Source: Ananas comosus
Lineage: Eukaryota; Streptophyta; Magnoliopsida; Poales; Bromeliaceae
Assembly (NCBI RefSeq): GCF_001540865.1
Contig: NC_033641.1
Location: forward strand, 10,581,291-10,645,290
Direction: 5' to 3'
DNA: 64,000 nucleotides
Positions 10,683 to 22,255 of this stretch are shown piece by piece. The stretch's first letter is position 1. Each line of letters starts with the position of its first letter. Below the pieces are notes generated by a model. It did not search any database, was not told the DNA's origin, and saw only the letters and a program-made list of their open reading frames with translations. Both the position numbers and the translations under genes were made by a program.

Positions 10683-13600
10683 ATGCATTCGACGCACCTG
10701 CTGCTCGAAGAACCCATCAGGATGGCCTCCGTCCTCGAGCCTTCCAAGCCCGTGCGTCTTCTCTTGCCCTTCTCTCTCTCTCTCGCTCTCTCTCTCTCCA
10801 CTGTGTTCCCGTTTCGTTTTCTTTTTCTTTCTTCCTCTTACGTCTATGTGATGCTTTTAGCTTTTTTATATATGTATATAACAGAAATATTGCTTCTGCT
10901 GTTTTTTTCTTTTCGAAATTCGCCCCCTTCCTTTTCCTTCCCGCCGATGTTTTCATGATAATCGTCCTGTTATTGCTCTCTCTTTACTGACCGCGTGTGT
11001 GTGATCGAACGGATCGCCTACAGAGCTTCTTCCCTGCGATGACGAAGATCGTCGGGACGCTGGGCCCCAGGTCGCGCTCTGTCGAGATTATCTCTGCCTG
11101 CCTCAAGGCCGGCATGTCTGGTATCCTCGCTACTGCTCTCCTTTTCTTATGATTCATATGCTTCATCTGTTGCTGCTTTATCTACACATTCCAGTATCTC
11201 CCTTTAAAATAAAATATGCCTGTGTTAGTTCAATTTAAATCGTGTTCATGAGATGCACCCATGATGCATTGGGTTTAATCGCTCTGTTGATTTTCTCTGT
11301 CAGTGGCACGCTTTGATTTCTCGTGGGGGGGCGTGGATTATCACCAGGAAACTCTGGAATATCTGAAACTGGCTATCAAGAGCACCAAAAAGCTGTGCGC
11401 TGTGAGTACTTCGTGCACTTGCTCACATTGAAATCTGTAAATATCGGGGGAAAAAAAAGAGAATATCATTGGCTTGATCCTCCAAAATTACAAATACACG
11501 AGGCTGTTCTCTTCCTCTCTTTCACAGCTTTCAGTCTATCGGACTAATATTTCATCCTCTGTGAGCTACTCTAGTAAATACTAAACCTAGCTGAGTTACA
11601 TAATTGCGTGCTTGTTCAAGGTCATGCTAGATACTGTGGGTCCAGAGTTGCAAGTTGCCAACAAGAGTGAAAATGCAATTTCGCTCGAGGAGAATGCATT
11701 TGTTGTCTTGACTCCTGATCAGGGACAAGAAGCATCATCAAAGTTGTTGCCCATCAATTTTACCGGACTAGCAAAGGCAAGCAATTTCACTTCCTAAGTT
11801 CCTAGTCTACCTTTTGTGGTCACGCTGCCTTCGCTTTACTGTTAAGGCTCGACTTGTTAAATGGCTACTGAGATCTCATTTTTTCTGTCTCAATTCTGCC
11901 ATTGATCTGTCTCTCAACCACTTGATGAGAATCGGATTTATCTTGTTTATTTTCTGTGGGGCATCTACTTGTGTTGTTCACTGGATCTCAGCTTGCTCTC
12001 ATGTTTCTTTGCCACTCAATCTTTACTAATTCATATGTTCACACATTTTTACATTCCAAGTTTTATTCTGATCAACACATTTAGGTGTTTTTTATGTCGA
12101 ACTTTCCAAAAGATTCATATATTTACTAGTTTTACATTCTTATTGGCAAAGTGGTTTTAATGGGTTTTGTGTAAACACATCTTGCTTGTAGATAAATTGA
12201 ATTAATGAACCTGGTTCGTAAGTGTTGTCACGCAATAAGCAATGTCAACATGGGATATCAGGAAAATTTAATACAAAATAATAAATATCAATTTGCTTTC
12301 CAGTTATTTCAACATGAGTTTTCTTATTGAATTTTAGCTGTTTGCAGGCAGTAAAGCCAGGAGACACGATATTCATTGGGCAATACTTGTTCACTGGCAG
12401 TGAAACTACTTCTGTTTGGTTGGAGGTATGGTGGCCAGTAGACTTAGCTGCTTAGATTCTTTTTCTTTTTTTCTTTTCTATTTTTCAAGAACGTGGATCT
12501 AGGACCCCCTAATAATCCCTGCAAGCAGGGCCAATGTTACCTGGAACGGGATACAGTGTGGTGCGTGGTACTGTTACGGGAATGTAGTTCTCTAGTTTCT
12601 TAGGAATGCGGTTTGATGGGGTTAGGGTTATCCAGAATGTTATGCTGAAAATTTTGCTCGTTTAGAATGTCAATACAGATCGACATATATAAAATAGTCA
12701 ATAACTTACCTTTGTTACCATATAGTCCTTTCTTTCATTACGGTCGGATTGGGAATTCTTTCTTCTAATAAAGACCGCCTCAACCTTTTTCCATATGAGT
12801 ATGACTCTTTTGTATTTTTTTATCTAGTGAATACATTCCTTTCTTTTGCGATCTGGATCGAGAACCCACCTTGAATCGGTATGTGTGATCCGGATCGCAG
12901 TTTGGAGGGGGGTCTGCTCTGTAATCCCGGCAACTCTAAGCGGTACTCATACCCTTGACTTCTCGGGCGAGTGTATGGGATACTAAACACAAGGGCAGAT
13001 TCCCCTGTGGTCGGATTTTGTATTAGACTAGTAGAGTATCTTGGTTTACCTGACTCTACATTAATTACTTGGTTGATGGCATGCAAAGTGATCAATTCTC
13101 CATATGTTTTTTTTTCCTCTATTAATGAAAGTTTGATTGAAGTGATGTAGTTTGCACACACACAGCATGATTTGGAAGAGTTGGAAGATTAATAGGTGTT
13201 TTTATTTATGAAACTTATGTGTTGCAATGTTGTGGTATATATTCATCTTTGGTCTGATATTTGATATCTGATTAGAACAATGGAGGAGCTCAATATTGCA
13301 GGTGTCCGAATTGAATGGTGATGATGTGATTTGCATGATTAAGAACACAGCGACTCTCACTGGATCTCTATTTACGCTCCATGCTTCTCAAATCCACATT
13401 GACTTGCCTACACTTTCTGATGCTGACAAAGACGTAAGGATGTTACGTTGGAAAATTTTCTATACTTTTTTATCTCCCGCTGCTGTCTTTGAACATGACA
13501 TCTACTTCTACCTGATATTTTTGTAACTGTTGTTGAGCAACTCCTTTATTTTTCTTTTATTTCCACTATCTTATTCCATATTTAGTAATATAATCACATA

Positions 13601-14904
13601 ATGCTTTATTTCCTAGTATACAGTTTGGTTTTCCTTCTTGGCCATGGGCTTGCTTTAATGGTTCTGTATTGATTCCTAGTTTCTGCACTATCTACTGTGT
13701 GGAAATATCACAAGAATAAGTAGTTTTCCACCTATTGTTGACCCTCTTTTTTTTTTTCCCCTAAGCATGGAAATTGGTGCACACAAACAAGTTTTTTCTA
13801 ATGTATCTTGCCTATGTGGTATCTAGATGCTTTTTCAAACTTAATAGCATTACTTTCTGATGTAATTTGGAATGTTGACAACACTTTAGGTCATCAGCAA
13901 ATGGGGTGTTCGAAATAAGATTGACTTTCTTTCATTATCTTACACAAGGCATGCAGAAGATGTTCGACAGGTAAGGACAAATACCTTTTAATTTATTTTC
14001 CTTTTTCTCCTGCAGGTACAGTGTATGGGGAGAGCGCAAGGAGTTGAAAAATAGCTTGGGCCAGTTTACTCTTTGGATCTATTTTGCTTGCTTTTAATGT
14101 TTCCAATGTGCTGCCGGCTGTAACCAATAAAAATGCTGTTATTGTGGTATAGGCACGAGAGTTCCTCTCAAATTTGGGTGACCTAAAGCAAACTCAGATA
14201 TTTGCAAAAGTTGAAAACATAGAAGTAAGTAAAAAACCAATTTGTACCTTGTTGGAGACAGTTCTATTTGACTATTTGAGTGCTCAAGTTCCTAACTAAT
14301 GCACACTTCTATACTTCTGCAGGGTTTGACTCATTTTGATGAGATTCTTCAAGAAGCAGATGGCATTATCCTTTCACGAGGGAATCTGGGGATTGACCTC
14401 CCTCCAGAGAAGGTTGAAAATTTGGGGTTTCTCTTGTCTGTATTAATAATGGTCATGTATTCCTCTTGTTGTGTTGCTTAAATAGATTAATTCATTTCAC
14501 TGTATGCATGCTTAAATGTCAACACTTTATGCTTCTGTTGATCGTGGAAGATCCAGTCCACTTACTGCAAAACAAAAAAAAATTGTTTATGACAGTAGAA
14601 TCTCTTCACCTAGTGTATGATTTATTCTTATAATATTTATGCATGAATCTCTTGATTGGGTTGACAGTGGCTCGTGTCTATCTGTGATTGGAGGTAACAC
14701 TGCATCTGCATGTAACTCGTATACAATTTCACTTTTGGTGTTGCAGCTCAGTGGCGACTGCATGATCAATTCTTGCTAAACTGAAAAAGCAGTTTTTCAA
14801 CCAATGAGCTATCATTATTTATCTTCAGTAAAGTAGTCTGACAAGTACATGGCCTTCAGATCACTGGGCTATGTATTAGGTCCTTTATTAATCTTCTCTT
14901 ATCT

Positions 14905-14963
<59 letters not shown>

Positions 14964-17477
14964 TTGCATTATTGCTTTAGATTCCATTAGCATTGTCATT
15001 GACCTCTGGTGTTGCTTGCAGGTGTTTTTATTTCAAAAGGCTGCTCTCTATAAGTGTAACATGGCTGGAAAGCCTGCTGTGATTACTCGGGTTGTGGACA
15101 GTATGACTGACAACCTTAGACCTACTCGTGCAGAGGCAACAGACGTTGCTAATGCAGTACTTGATGGTATATAGTGTTTTTACTCTCATGTTTTGGTCTA
15201 TTTTTCAAATTTATAATCTTTTATTTCATTATCTGATTTTCAAGTATCATCATGATGCAGGTAGTGATGCAATCCTTTTAGGCGCTGAGACTCTTCGGGG
15301 ATTATACCCTGTTGAAACTATTTCAACTGTGGGTAAAATTTGTGCAGAAGTGAGTCTCTTATTATGAGAGTCTTACAATGTTTTATAAATGTATTTCTAT
15401 AGTCGAGTGGCAAGGAAAAGATATTGAACAAAATTGTGGAACCTTCATGGGGTAAAATTACCCTGCTCATTGAGGACTAATATGCACATGGTGGTATCCA
15501 TTGTTGCTAGGGGCATGTGTTCATTCTTGCCATTTTCTCTGCATAATTTTGGTATTCTTTGTCGAAATTGTATTCTTGCAGGCAGAGAAGGTTTTCAACC
15601 AGGATTTGTACTTTAAGAAAACTGTAAAATATGTTGGGGAGCCCATGTCGCACTTGGAGTCCATTGCTTCCTCTGCTGTATGTCCTTTTATTCCCTTTTT
15701 CATTCTGAACGAAGTTTTCACTAGTCTATAAATGAAAGTTCTTTCACCTTTATATATATTTAGTTATGTAACTTAAATTTCTAGAAAATATTCACTCTTG
15801 TAAAGTCATTTTTGTTTGTCTATTGTATAGGTACGTGCTGCTATTAAAGTAAAGGCCTCTGTCATTATTGTGTTCACTTCTTCAGGAAGGACTGCAAGGT
15901 ACTGTTACAGGAATATATGCAAACTACAGACCTACTCTCCATCCTTTACGGACATGGATAGTTATTGCATTGCATTCTTCATTGATTCTAGGATGTCTCT
16001 CATGAGTCATGATATCGTATGTGATGCAGATTGATTGCCAAGTACAGGCCTACCATGCCGGTATTATCTGTCGTCATCCCTCGGCTCAAAACAAACCAGC
16101 TTCGCTGGAGTTTCACTGGTGCTTTTGAAGTAAGTGCTTTGCCTTTTCTATTCCCCTACCTTTTCATTCCTTAATATGGTTTATTATTTAAAAGTTGCAT
16201 TCAGGCCTGGTAACAATATGATCTGACTTCACCTTGAATCCAAAATATCATAGCTGATCGACTTAGGATTGCAGAGCCAAATAGAGAATACCGTAGCACC
16301 TTGTGTGGAACAGAATGTCATATTCATTAAAAGGAAATAAAGCTGAACAGGATACGTTATCATTTATCCAGCTTTGCATGCCTGAGATATTGTTCTAATG
16401 CCTATCTGGTTAACTTGGGTCCATATAATTGATTCTTCCTCGTGTCCTTGGAATTTGCTCAAAACTTAGGAAGACATTGTTCTCCTCCTACTGGAATGGT
16501 TTACCATAATCACATGATGGGCCATTACTAGGAGAGATGATGAAGTCTTGGGCCTGTGCCAACATAGTTGCAAGTTCAAGTTTTGGGGGCAGGCACTTTA
16601 TATGACAAGCCTGAGGGTTAGGGACTTAGGGCTGGCTCTTTTTAGGAGCTCATTTTGGTGGGACCATAACTTGGTAACCCTCTTGTTTAAGTATATCTAT
16701 AGAAGCGTTTTGTGTGTGGTAGTCATCGGTGTATTGGTTTACCACTGTAATCTCATGTTCTTTTGATGCTTATTACTTCATTGTTGTTTTACTAATTGTC
16801 TTTAACAGAATGACTATTGATGGGAAAATATTTAATGCACAGGCAAGGCAATCCCTCATTGTTAGAGGCCTCTTTCCCATGCTTGCTGATCCTCGTCATC
16901 CTGTAAGTCATTTCTTCTTTTCATAAGCATTCACATGTGTAAATATGGACCCATAGGCACATAGTCACACATGCACAAAAGATAAAAGGAAACTTCGCTT
17001 ATTCACAGAAAGGTATAGATGCATCACATCGGAGGCCTTAATTGATGCTTCTAAGGTTACTAAAACTGTTGGAATTTAATATCATGGATGGACAAACTGA
17101 TCCTCACTGGGGATGCTGATCCTTTACGTCATAATGGCACAGCCCTTTTACCTATTTCTTGTCCTTCCAGTAGAACAGGGTGACGCTTGTTTGACCACTA
17201 TCTTGGTTGAGTTTCCTTCTAACTATTCTATTATATGCCTTTAAACTAAAGAATGCATTGATGCTTATAGTTGTAACCTGATATGGACAAACGTGTTATG
17301 GACTTCATCGCTGCAATGTAATGTAATTTTGGCTAGAAATAACAGGTAATTGCAAAGTAGTAATAAACGTGCTTGCACCAGCTAAGAATGGGTTACGGTG
17401 CTCGGTTCAATGTTCAAGTCGAGATTAATAATTTTGTTGCTTGTACGCGTAAGTCTGTTCCAATCAGTGTTCTCATT

Positions 17478-17510
<33 letters not shown>

Positions 17511-17677
17511 CTGGGGTTGTGCAGGCCGAGTCTACGAGTGCAACCAATGAATCAGTTCTGAAGGTTGCTCTTGATCATGGTAAGGAATCTGGGGTGATTA
17601 AGTCACATGACCGTGTTGTTGTCTGCCAGAAGGTTGGGGATGCTTCTGTGGTGAAGATTATCGAGTTAGAGGACTGA
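10683..17677 (+). CDS. Pyruvate kinase, cytosolic isozyme (16 exons, 527 residues)
   Basis: Catalyses phosphoenolpyruvate + ADP to pyruvate + ATP, the last step of glycolysis. Exons: 10683-10751, 11024-11120, 11304-11401, 11621-11776, 12348-12425, 13302-13433, 13890-13970, 14153-14224, 14323-14412, 15022-15166, 15261-15349, 15582-15677, 15831-15898, 16030-16129, 16843-16902, 17525-17677. They sum to 1584 bases with phase kept at every junction, equal to the rice/Arabidopsis family length. Landmarks are the N-terminal [20 protein letters not shown], the barrel segment [10 protein letters not shown], the active-site region FAKVENIEG with [35 protein letters not shown], and the C-terminal [20 protein letters not shown]. 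No transit peptide is present, which fits the cytosol. The subgroup has VGPELQ where classical enzymes have KGPEIR. Intron 4 begins with GC instead of GT. Introns hold a CT microsatellite and a T-run but no large insertion. Confidence 0.97.
11777..12347 (+). other. GC-AG intron 4 of pyruvate kinase
   Basis: Exon 4 must end CTAGCAAAG for the conserved LAKAVKPGD reading. The next bases are GCAAGC, and the acceptor is TTTGCAG before GCAGTAAAG. No in-frame GT alternative keeps the protein intact. GC donors with a strong AAG|GCAAG context are a known minor class. Confidence 0.8.
14907..14961. repeat. (CT)n microsatellite in pyruvate kinase intron 9
   Basis: About 55 bases of CT dinucleotides, 60 bases upstream of the acceptor of exon 10 (15022). 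Confidence 0.95.
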
Positions 17678-18383
17678 TTAGGTGCTATACATGATTAGAG
17701 TTGTATCTTCAAGATCTGGAATACGCTCCACGCAGCATCGAAGCTCATTTTGCTCCTAAATATTTAATATTTATTATTTATTTAGTGCCGTGCTGATGGA
17801 TGGTTTGCTCAAAGTTGGAGCTGTGGTATTATAGACAACTGCTCACAAATTTTGTGACTGGCTGATGATTTTTGCCATATTAAAGTTTTCTGGTTCTGTT
17901 TACCCCGATGATAGCATAATTAGGCTGCAAATAGTTCCATCTCGATCTTAAATTTTCTTTTATTTGCTTAACTAAACATTATTTTGTTATAAAAATAAAG
18001 CTGTGGTAGTGAGGATGAAGTGACTACCCAGTCTACCTCTGAACTTCTATTTTTTGATGGAATACCTCTGAACTTCTTTTGAGCTGTGGCTATCATCTTT
18101 AATTAGTCGTCTTTCCATTGATTGCCCCCGGCGAACTATTTTGATATTTTCAAGAAGGGAAAATCACGCATGTCCATATCAACAAGGTTAAACTGTTTGT
18201 TACTAAATGTCAGTATTTTGGAGCTGCTTGGTTGGATTTAATTATAAATATAATACATAATTAAAAGTATATATAATTAAAAATGCAGTAATTATAATTA
18301 TCTACAATTTATTTTGTTGAATGTAGTAAAGAATGCTAAAATTATATATAATTTGTTTGAGTACGTGCGGTTGAGAAGTGTAT
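17678..18383. other. 3' flank of pyruvate kinase
   Basis: 3' UTR and flank. AT-rich ATTTAATATTTATTATTTAT near 17760 and AATAAAG near 17995 could serve polyadenylation, though no signal is decisive. Nothing coding is seen. Confidence 0.5.
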
Positions 18384-18392
18384 TTATAAAAA

Positions 18393-18747
18393 GAAAAAAC
18401 TTCAAATACCATCTTGTGGTTTCACACTTTCTCACTTTAGTATTCTGTGGCTTAAAATGTATCAATTTAATACCCTGTGATTTTATTTTTATTTTATATT
18501 ATCGATTTTACTAAATTTTTTATTAAATCAATGACAAACTTAAAACTAAAGGGTACTAAAGTAAATATTCGATAAACGTAGGTGGGGTGTCTGAAATTTT
18601 TTTGTATATAATTTAACAAAATATTAACGAAAAAACTGATAAAAAGATAAAAATGAAACAACAGAATACTAACTTGATACACTTTAAACCATATGGTACT
18701 AAAGTGAGAAAGTGTGAAGCCACAGGGGTACTATTTGAAGTTTACCC
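18393..18747. mobile_element. Mutator-type MITE, 355 bp, with 9-bp target duplication
   Basis: Long terminal inverted repeats of at least 80 bases: both ends read inward as AACTTCAAATA, then TTCACACTTTCTCACTTTAG, then a GTATCAA block. The element is bounded by the direct repeat TTATAAAAA at 18384-18392 and 18748-18756. A 9-bp duplication with long inverted ends is the hallmark of Mutator-like transposition. It has no coding capacity and would depend on a transposase in trans. Confidence 0.9.
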
Positions 18748-18756
18748 TTATAAAAA

Positions 18757-19635
18757 TTTGGTGAAATTATGTCAAATTTATCTGAATTACGAATCATCTT
18801 GAATTAGTTATCTAACCTTTTTAAAATTTTTATTTTATTATTCAACATTCTCAATTTATTTGATTTGGCCAAGCCAACGGTATTTTGATTTTAAAATATA
18901 ACTAAATTATTTACTTTAATAAATTTATTATTGCTGAAATTGTATGAAGTATATTTATCAAATTTGTATAAATAAACGATGCATTTAAATTTGAAATCGG
19001 CGTATTGTTGATTAATTCAAATTAAATAAATTGTAGGATTGAATAATAAAATTTAAAATTTGACAGATCGCACAACAAACACCAAATGCTCCATAATTTA
19101 GATAAGTTTAGTAGATTTTTACCGAAAATGAAATAGTCATCTGTGGTATAACATATCTACAATTTACTGCCATGTGGTTCAAACCACAGTATTTTACTCT
19201 CCGGCTTAAGGCTTTCGTAAATAACGACGACAATTTTAAAAAATAATAAAATATTATATTTTATATAATATAGGATGACAAAGTTGTAAATACAATGCCA
19301 TAGCTTGTGTAGCACTCGATTAATTTCTGCATATTAGAATTCTATAGATAGCTTTGTGAAGTTTTATACAAAAAGATAAAACAACATATTAAAAATTTTG
19401 GAGTTCTTCTCAACATAATTTACCATTTGAACTTTAAAATGCTAAACTTTACATTTAAATAATTTGGTTGGAATTAATCATAAAATTGTTAGTTCCATTA
19501 ATTTGGTTAGATGTTGGCTAGTTACATGGTGAAAGAATAAGTGAGATGACCGCTTTTGTCAGTTCATGAGTTTAGCTAGCAGCTATTTTTTAGTTTTTGA
19601 TGTTGATTTTTTTTTTTTTTTGAGAGAAAAGTAGT
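18757..19635. other. AT-rich intergenic sequence, no gene seen
   Basis: Low-complexity AT-rich DNA. The only structure noticed is a T-run followed by GAGAGAAAAGTAG at about 19606-19633, an extra copy of a SINE tail junction just before the SINE at 19650. Confidence 0.5.
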
Positions 19636-19649
19636 TTTTGATGTTGAAT

Positions 19650-19797
19650 TTTTTTTTTTTTTTTTGAGAGAAAAGTAGCACGCTATCTGCTTTCTTTATT
19701 TTATTTAGAAATAAATTTAGCTAAAAATGTGAAGCAACTAAAATTTGAACTTGGAACCTCGAATACCAACCACCAAGCTTTTAGCCACTTGCACTAG
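19650..19797 (-). mobile_element. SINE (full length, reverse orientation)
   Basis: The element starts at the right with AGTGCAAGTGGC-type sequence (pol III A-box region), has a TTCGA B-box-like core and ends at the left in a long A tail (T-run on the plus strand). GATGTTGAAT flanks it directly at 19640-19649 and 19798-19807, which is the expected target-site duplication. The same family occurs at 25575, 58476 and 60148. Confidence 0.85.
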
Positions 19798-19807
19798 GAT
19801 GTTGAAT

Positions 19808-20548
19808 ATAAATTAGGAAAATAAACATAAAATTTATTTAAACTATGGACTACTTAAATTTGGCTATTGAAACTTTCACATTTTAATATTATCATCCAAT
19901 CTTTTAACTTATTTGATTTGAAACAATCAATAATACTATAACTAAAAAATTTAAACTAATTACTTGCTTTAATAAAATTATAATTATAAAAATTATATAA
20001 AATATACTAACTAAATACGCAAAGATAGATAGTATATTCAAATTTTAAAATTAAAAATATCATTAATTAATTTAAATCAAAGCAATTGAAAGATTAGATA
20101 GTAAAGTTAAAATTTTAAAATGTTTGATAGTCAAAATCAAATTGTCCATGGTGAGGCTCAATTCCATAAGTTTTCGTTTTTACCTATAAATTATAATACT
20201 TCTATAATTCAGATGGCAAATTGCAAACATGATAAAGTTTAAATAAAGAGGAGAGAACAAAAGTCAAGACAAAGAAAATGAAGGGGCTGCTAGGTATTAT
20301 ACCAGGATGGCAATATGCTGGTGAATGATCTAGCACATAATTTATAGAAACCAATCAAACTTTTTTTTTTTTTTTTTTTGACATGAGCAAGAAATTAATT
20401 GTGTTTTGCAGTACTTATTAATTTGGTCTTCAGTAAGGAGTAGAATTAGTGATTTTTCTATCTTTTTTCTTCTTTGCTTTTATTTGTTTTTTTAATTTTG
20501 ATTACCTTCAATATTTTTTGAGACCGCATTACCTCAACCTTTGCAATC
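19808..20548. other. AT-rich intergenic sequence, no gene seen
   Basis: Long AT-rich stretch with A and T runs, no sustained reading frame and no recognisable repeat beyond a T-run at 20361-20379. Confidence 0.5.
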
Positions 20549-20625
20549 AAATTCATTTGCTAAATAAATAAAACGGTCAAATTCATTTGCTAAATGAATA
20601 AAACGGATAGCGTGTTACCTTGTTT
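20549..20625 (+). mobile_element. SINE 3' fragment with short internal duplication
   Basis: AAATTCATTTGCTAAAT followed by GAATAAAACGGATAGCGTGT resembles the SINE 3' end (TGAAATAAACGAAGC then GTGCTAC). The first part is present twice in tandem (20549 and 20579). Confidence 0.5.
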
Positions 20626-20664
20626 TTAAAAAAAATATTTCAACTTCACTATCCAAAGACAGTA

Positions 20665-20893
20665 ACTAGGCTGAAATACTATCAATAGCACCAAGTTGTT
20701 GGTGCTATTAGTTTTTTAGTCCTTGTATTGAAAAATATAAGGTTAGAATAATATAGGCCTCCAAGAGTTGAGTGAGTGGTTGGTTGAATTGCATAATCTA
20801 ACGGATAAAAATAATCAAAGAGATCAATCTAACGGCAGAAAACTTAATAGCATCAAGTGCTTGATGCTATCGATAGCATAGCAGCCGGACTCC
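20665..20893 (+). mobile_element. MITE family A, copy 3
   Basis: The interior matches the elements at 2780 and 5730 (GTTGAGTGAGTGGTTGGTTG, ATCTAACGG) and the ends carry CTATCAATAGCA and CTATCGATAGCATAG. It abuts the Tourist-like element that starts at 20896. Confidence 0.8.
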
Positions 20894-20895
20894 TA

Positions 20896-21984
20896 GGCTG
20901 CGTTTGGTTGGAGGGATATCCCAGAACAAGGCGGGATATCCCTCCAAACAAAATGTATTTTGGAACAACCGGGTTGTTCCCGGAACAACCCGTTAAGCCG
21001 GGAACAACCCGGTAAACTTGTTCTCCCTAAAAGGGAGAACAAGCCGGAACAAGAGTTTGGGCTTTTTTTTTTCTTTTTTTTTTTTTTCTGGCCTTTTAAT
21101 TTTTTATACTTTATTTTAATTAATTTCAAATAAATTAAATGAATGCTCAAATTTAATAAATAAATATAAATAAATATATTAGTATAAATATTATTTTAAT
21201 TAGTATAAATATTTTTTTTATGATAATATATTATACTTAAATTTTATTATATAATATAAATTAATTAAATTTGATATATATTATATTTTATTAAGTTTTA
21301 TTATTTATATATTAATATTTAATTATTTTATTTTATATTAATTATTATATACATAAAATCTTTTTTTCATATATTATATATATATTTTAATTTGTATTGA
21401 AATTTATACTTAAATTTTTATGATAATATATTTATACTTAAATTTTATTATATAATATAAATTAATTAAATTTGATATATTTTTTATTTTATTAAACTCT
21501 ATCATTTATACTTTAATATTTAATTATATATATTTTTTTTATTTGTATTGAAATTTATACTAATTATTAATTAAAAATATAGGGATATTGTTAGTATTAT
21601 ACTTTATTCATTAATATATTATGAATAAATTATATAAAATAAATTATTACATAAAATAAATTATTATATATAATAAAATAAAATATATTATTTTAAATTA
21701 GATTCTTACATAAAATATTATATTATAAATTACTATATGAAATAATTTTATAAATAATTTTATATAAAATATACTAATATAAATTAATTATTTTATTTTT
21801 CAAAATATATTTAGACGTTGTTCTAGACTTTTTATCCAAACGTTGTTAAGAATATCCTCTAGAATATCCTCGAATGCATCCAAACACAAATTTACAATTG
21901 TTCTATTTTGTACCGAAATATTCTCTGTTCTCGGAAATAACAAAAATTGTTCTTCAAAATTTAGTTCTCCAACCAAACGCAGCC
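20896..21984. mobile_element. Tourist/PIF-Harbinger-like element, 1.09 kb
   Basis: Terminal inverted repeats GGCTGCGTTTGGTTGGAG are nearly perfect at both ends, flanked by the 3-bp direct repeat CTA (20893-20895, 21985-21987). The left part has small internal palindromes around GGGATATCCC and CCGGGTTGTTCCCGG. The rest is extremely AT-rich and has no transposase, so the element is non-autonomous. The 3-bp duplication and GTTTGGTT ends fit the PIF/Harbinger superfamily. Confidence 0.85.
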
Positions 21985-22255
21985 CTAAAGACAGACTTCT
22001 TTTCCCAGTGATGTTGTTATTATCATTATTTTTTTTAACACTACAAATCTAAAAAATATTACCTAAATCCTAAAATTGAGGATGGTAAGATTACCAACTT
22101 CAGACTTACTAGCGCTGCGAGGCTCTGGTTTCCCTAATAATACAAGCGCACACAAAGAAGCTGCGAGGCTGGTTTCGTTTGTTTGGCTGCTTGCATGGTT
22201 GAGGTTGTTGATTTTGGTGAGGAATTGCAGTCACTGCATTGGCTTGCTGACTCCT

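Noticed and set aside
12820..13161. Minus-strand open frame within pyruvate kinase intron 5
   Set aside because: Lies wholly inside an intron, no domain and no second exon; GC-richer part may be a small transposon remnant.
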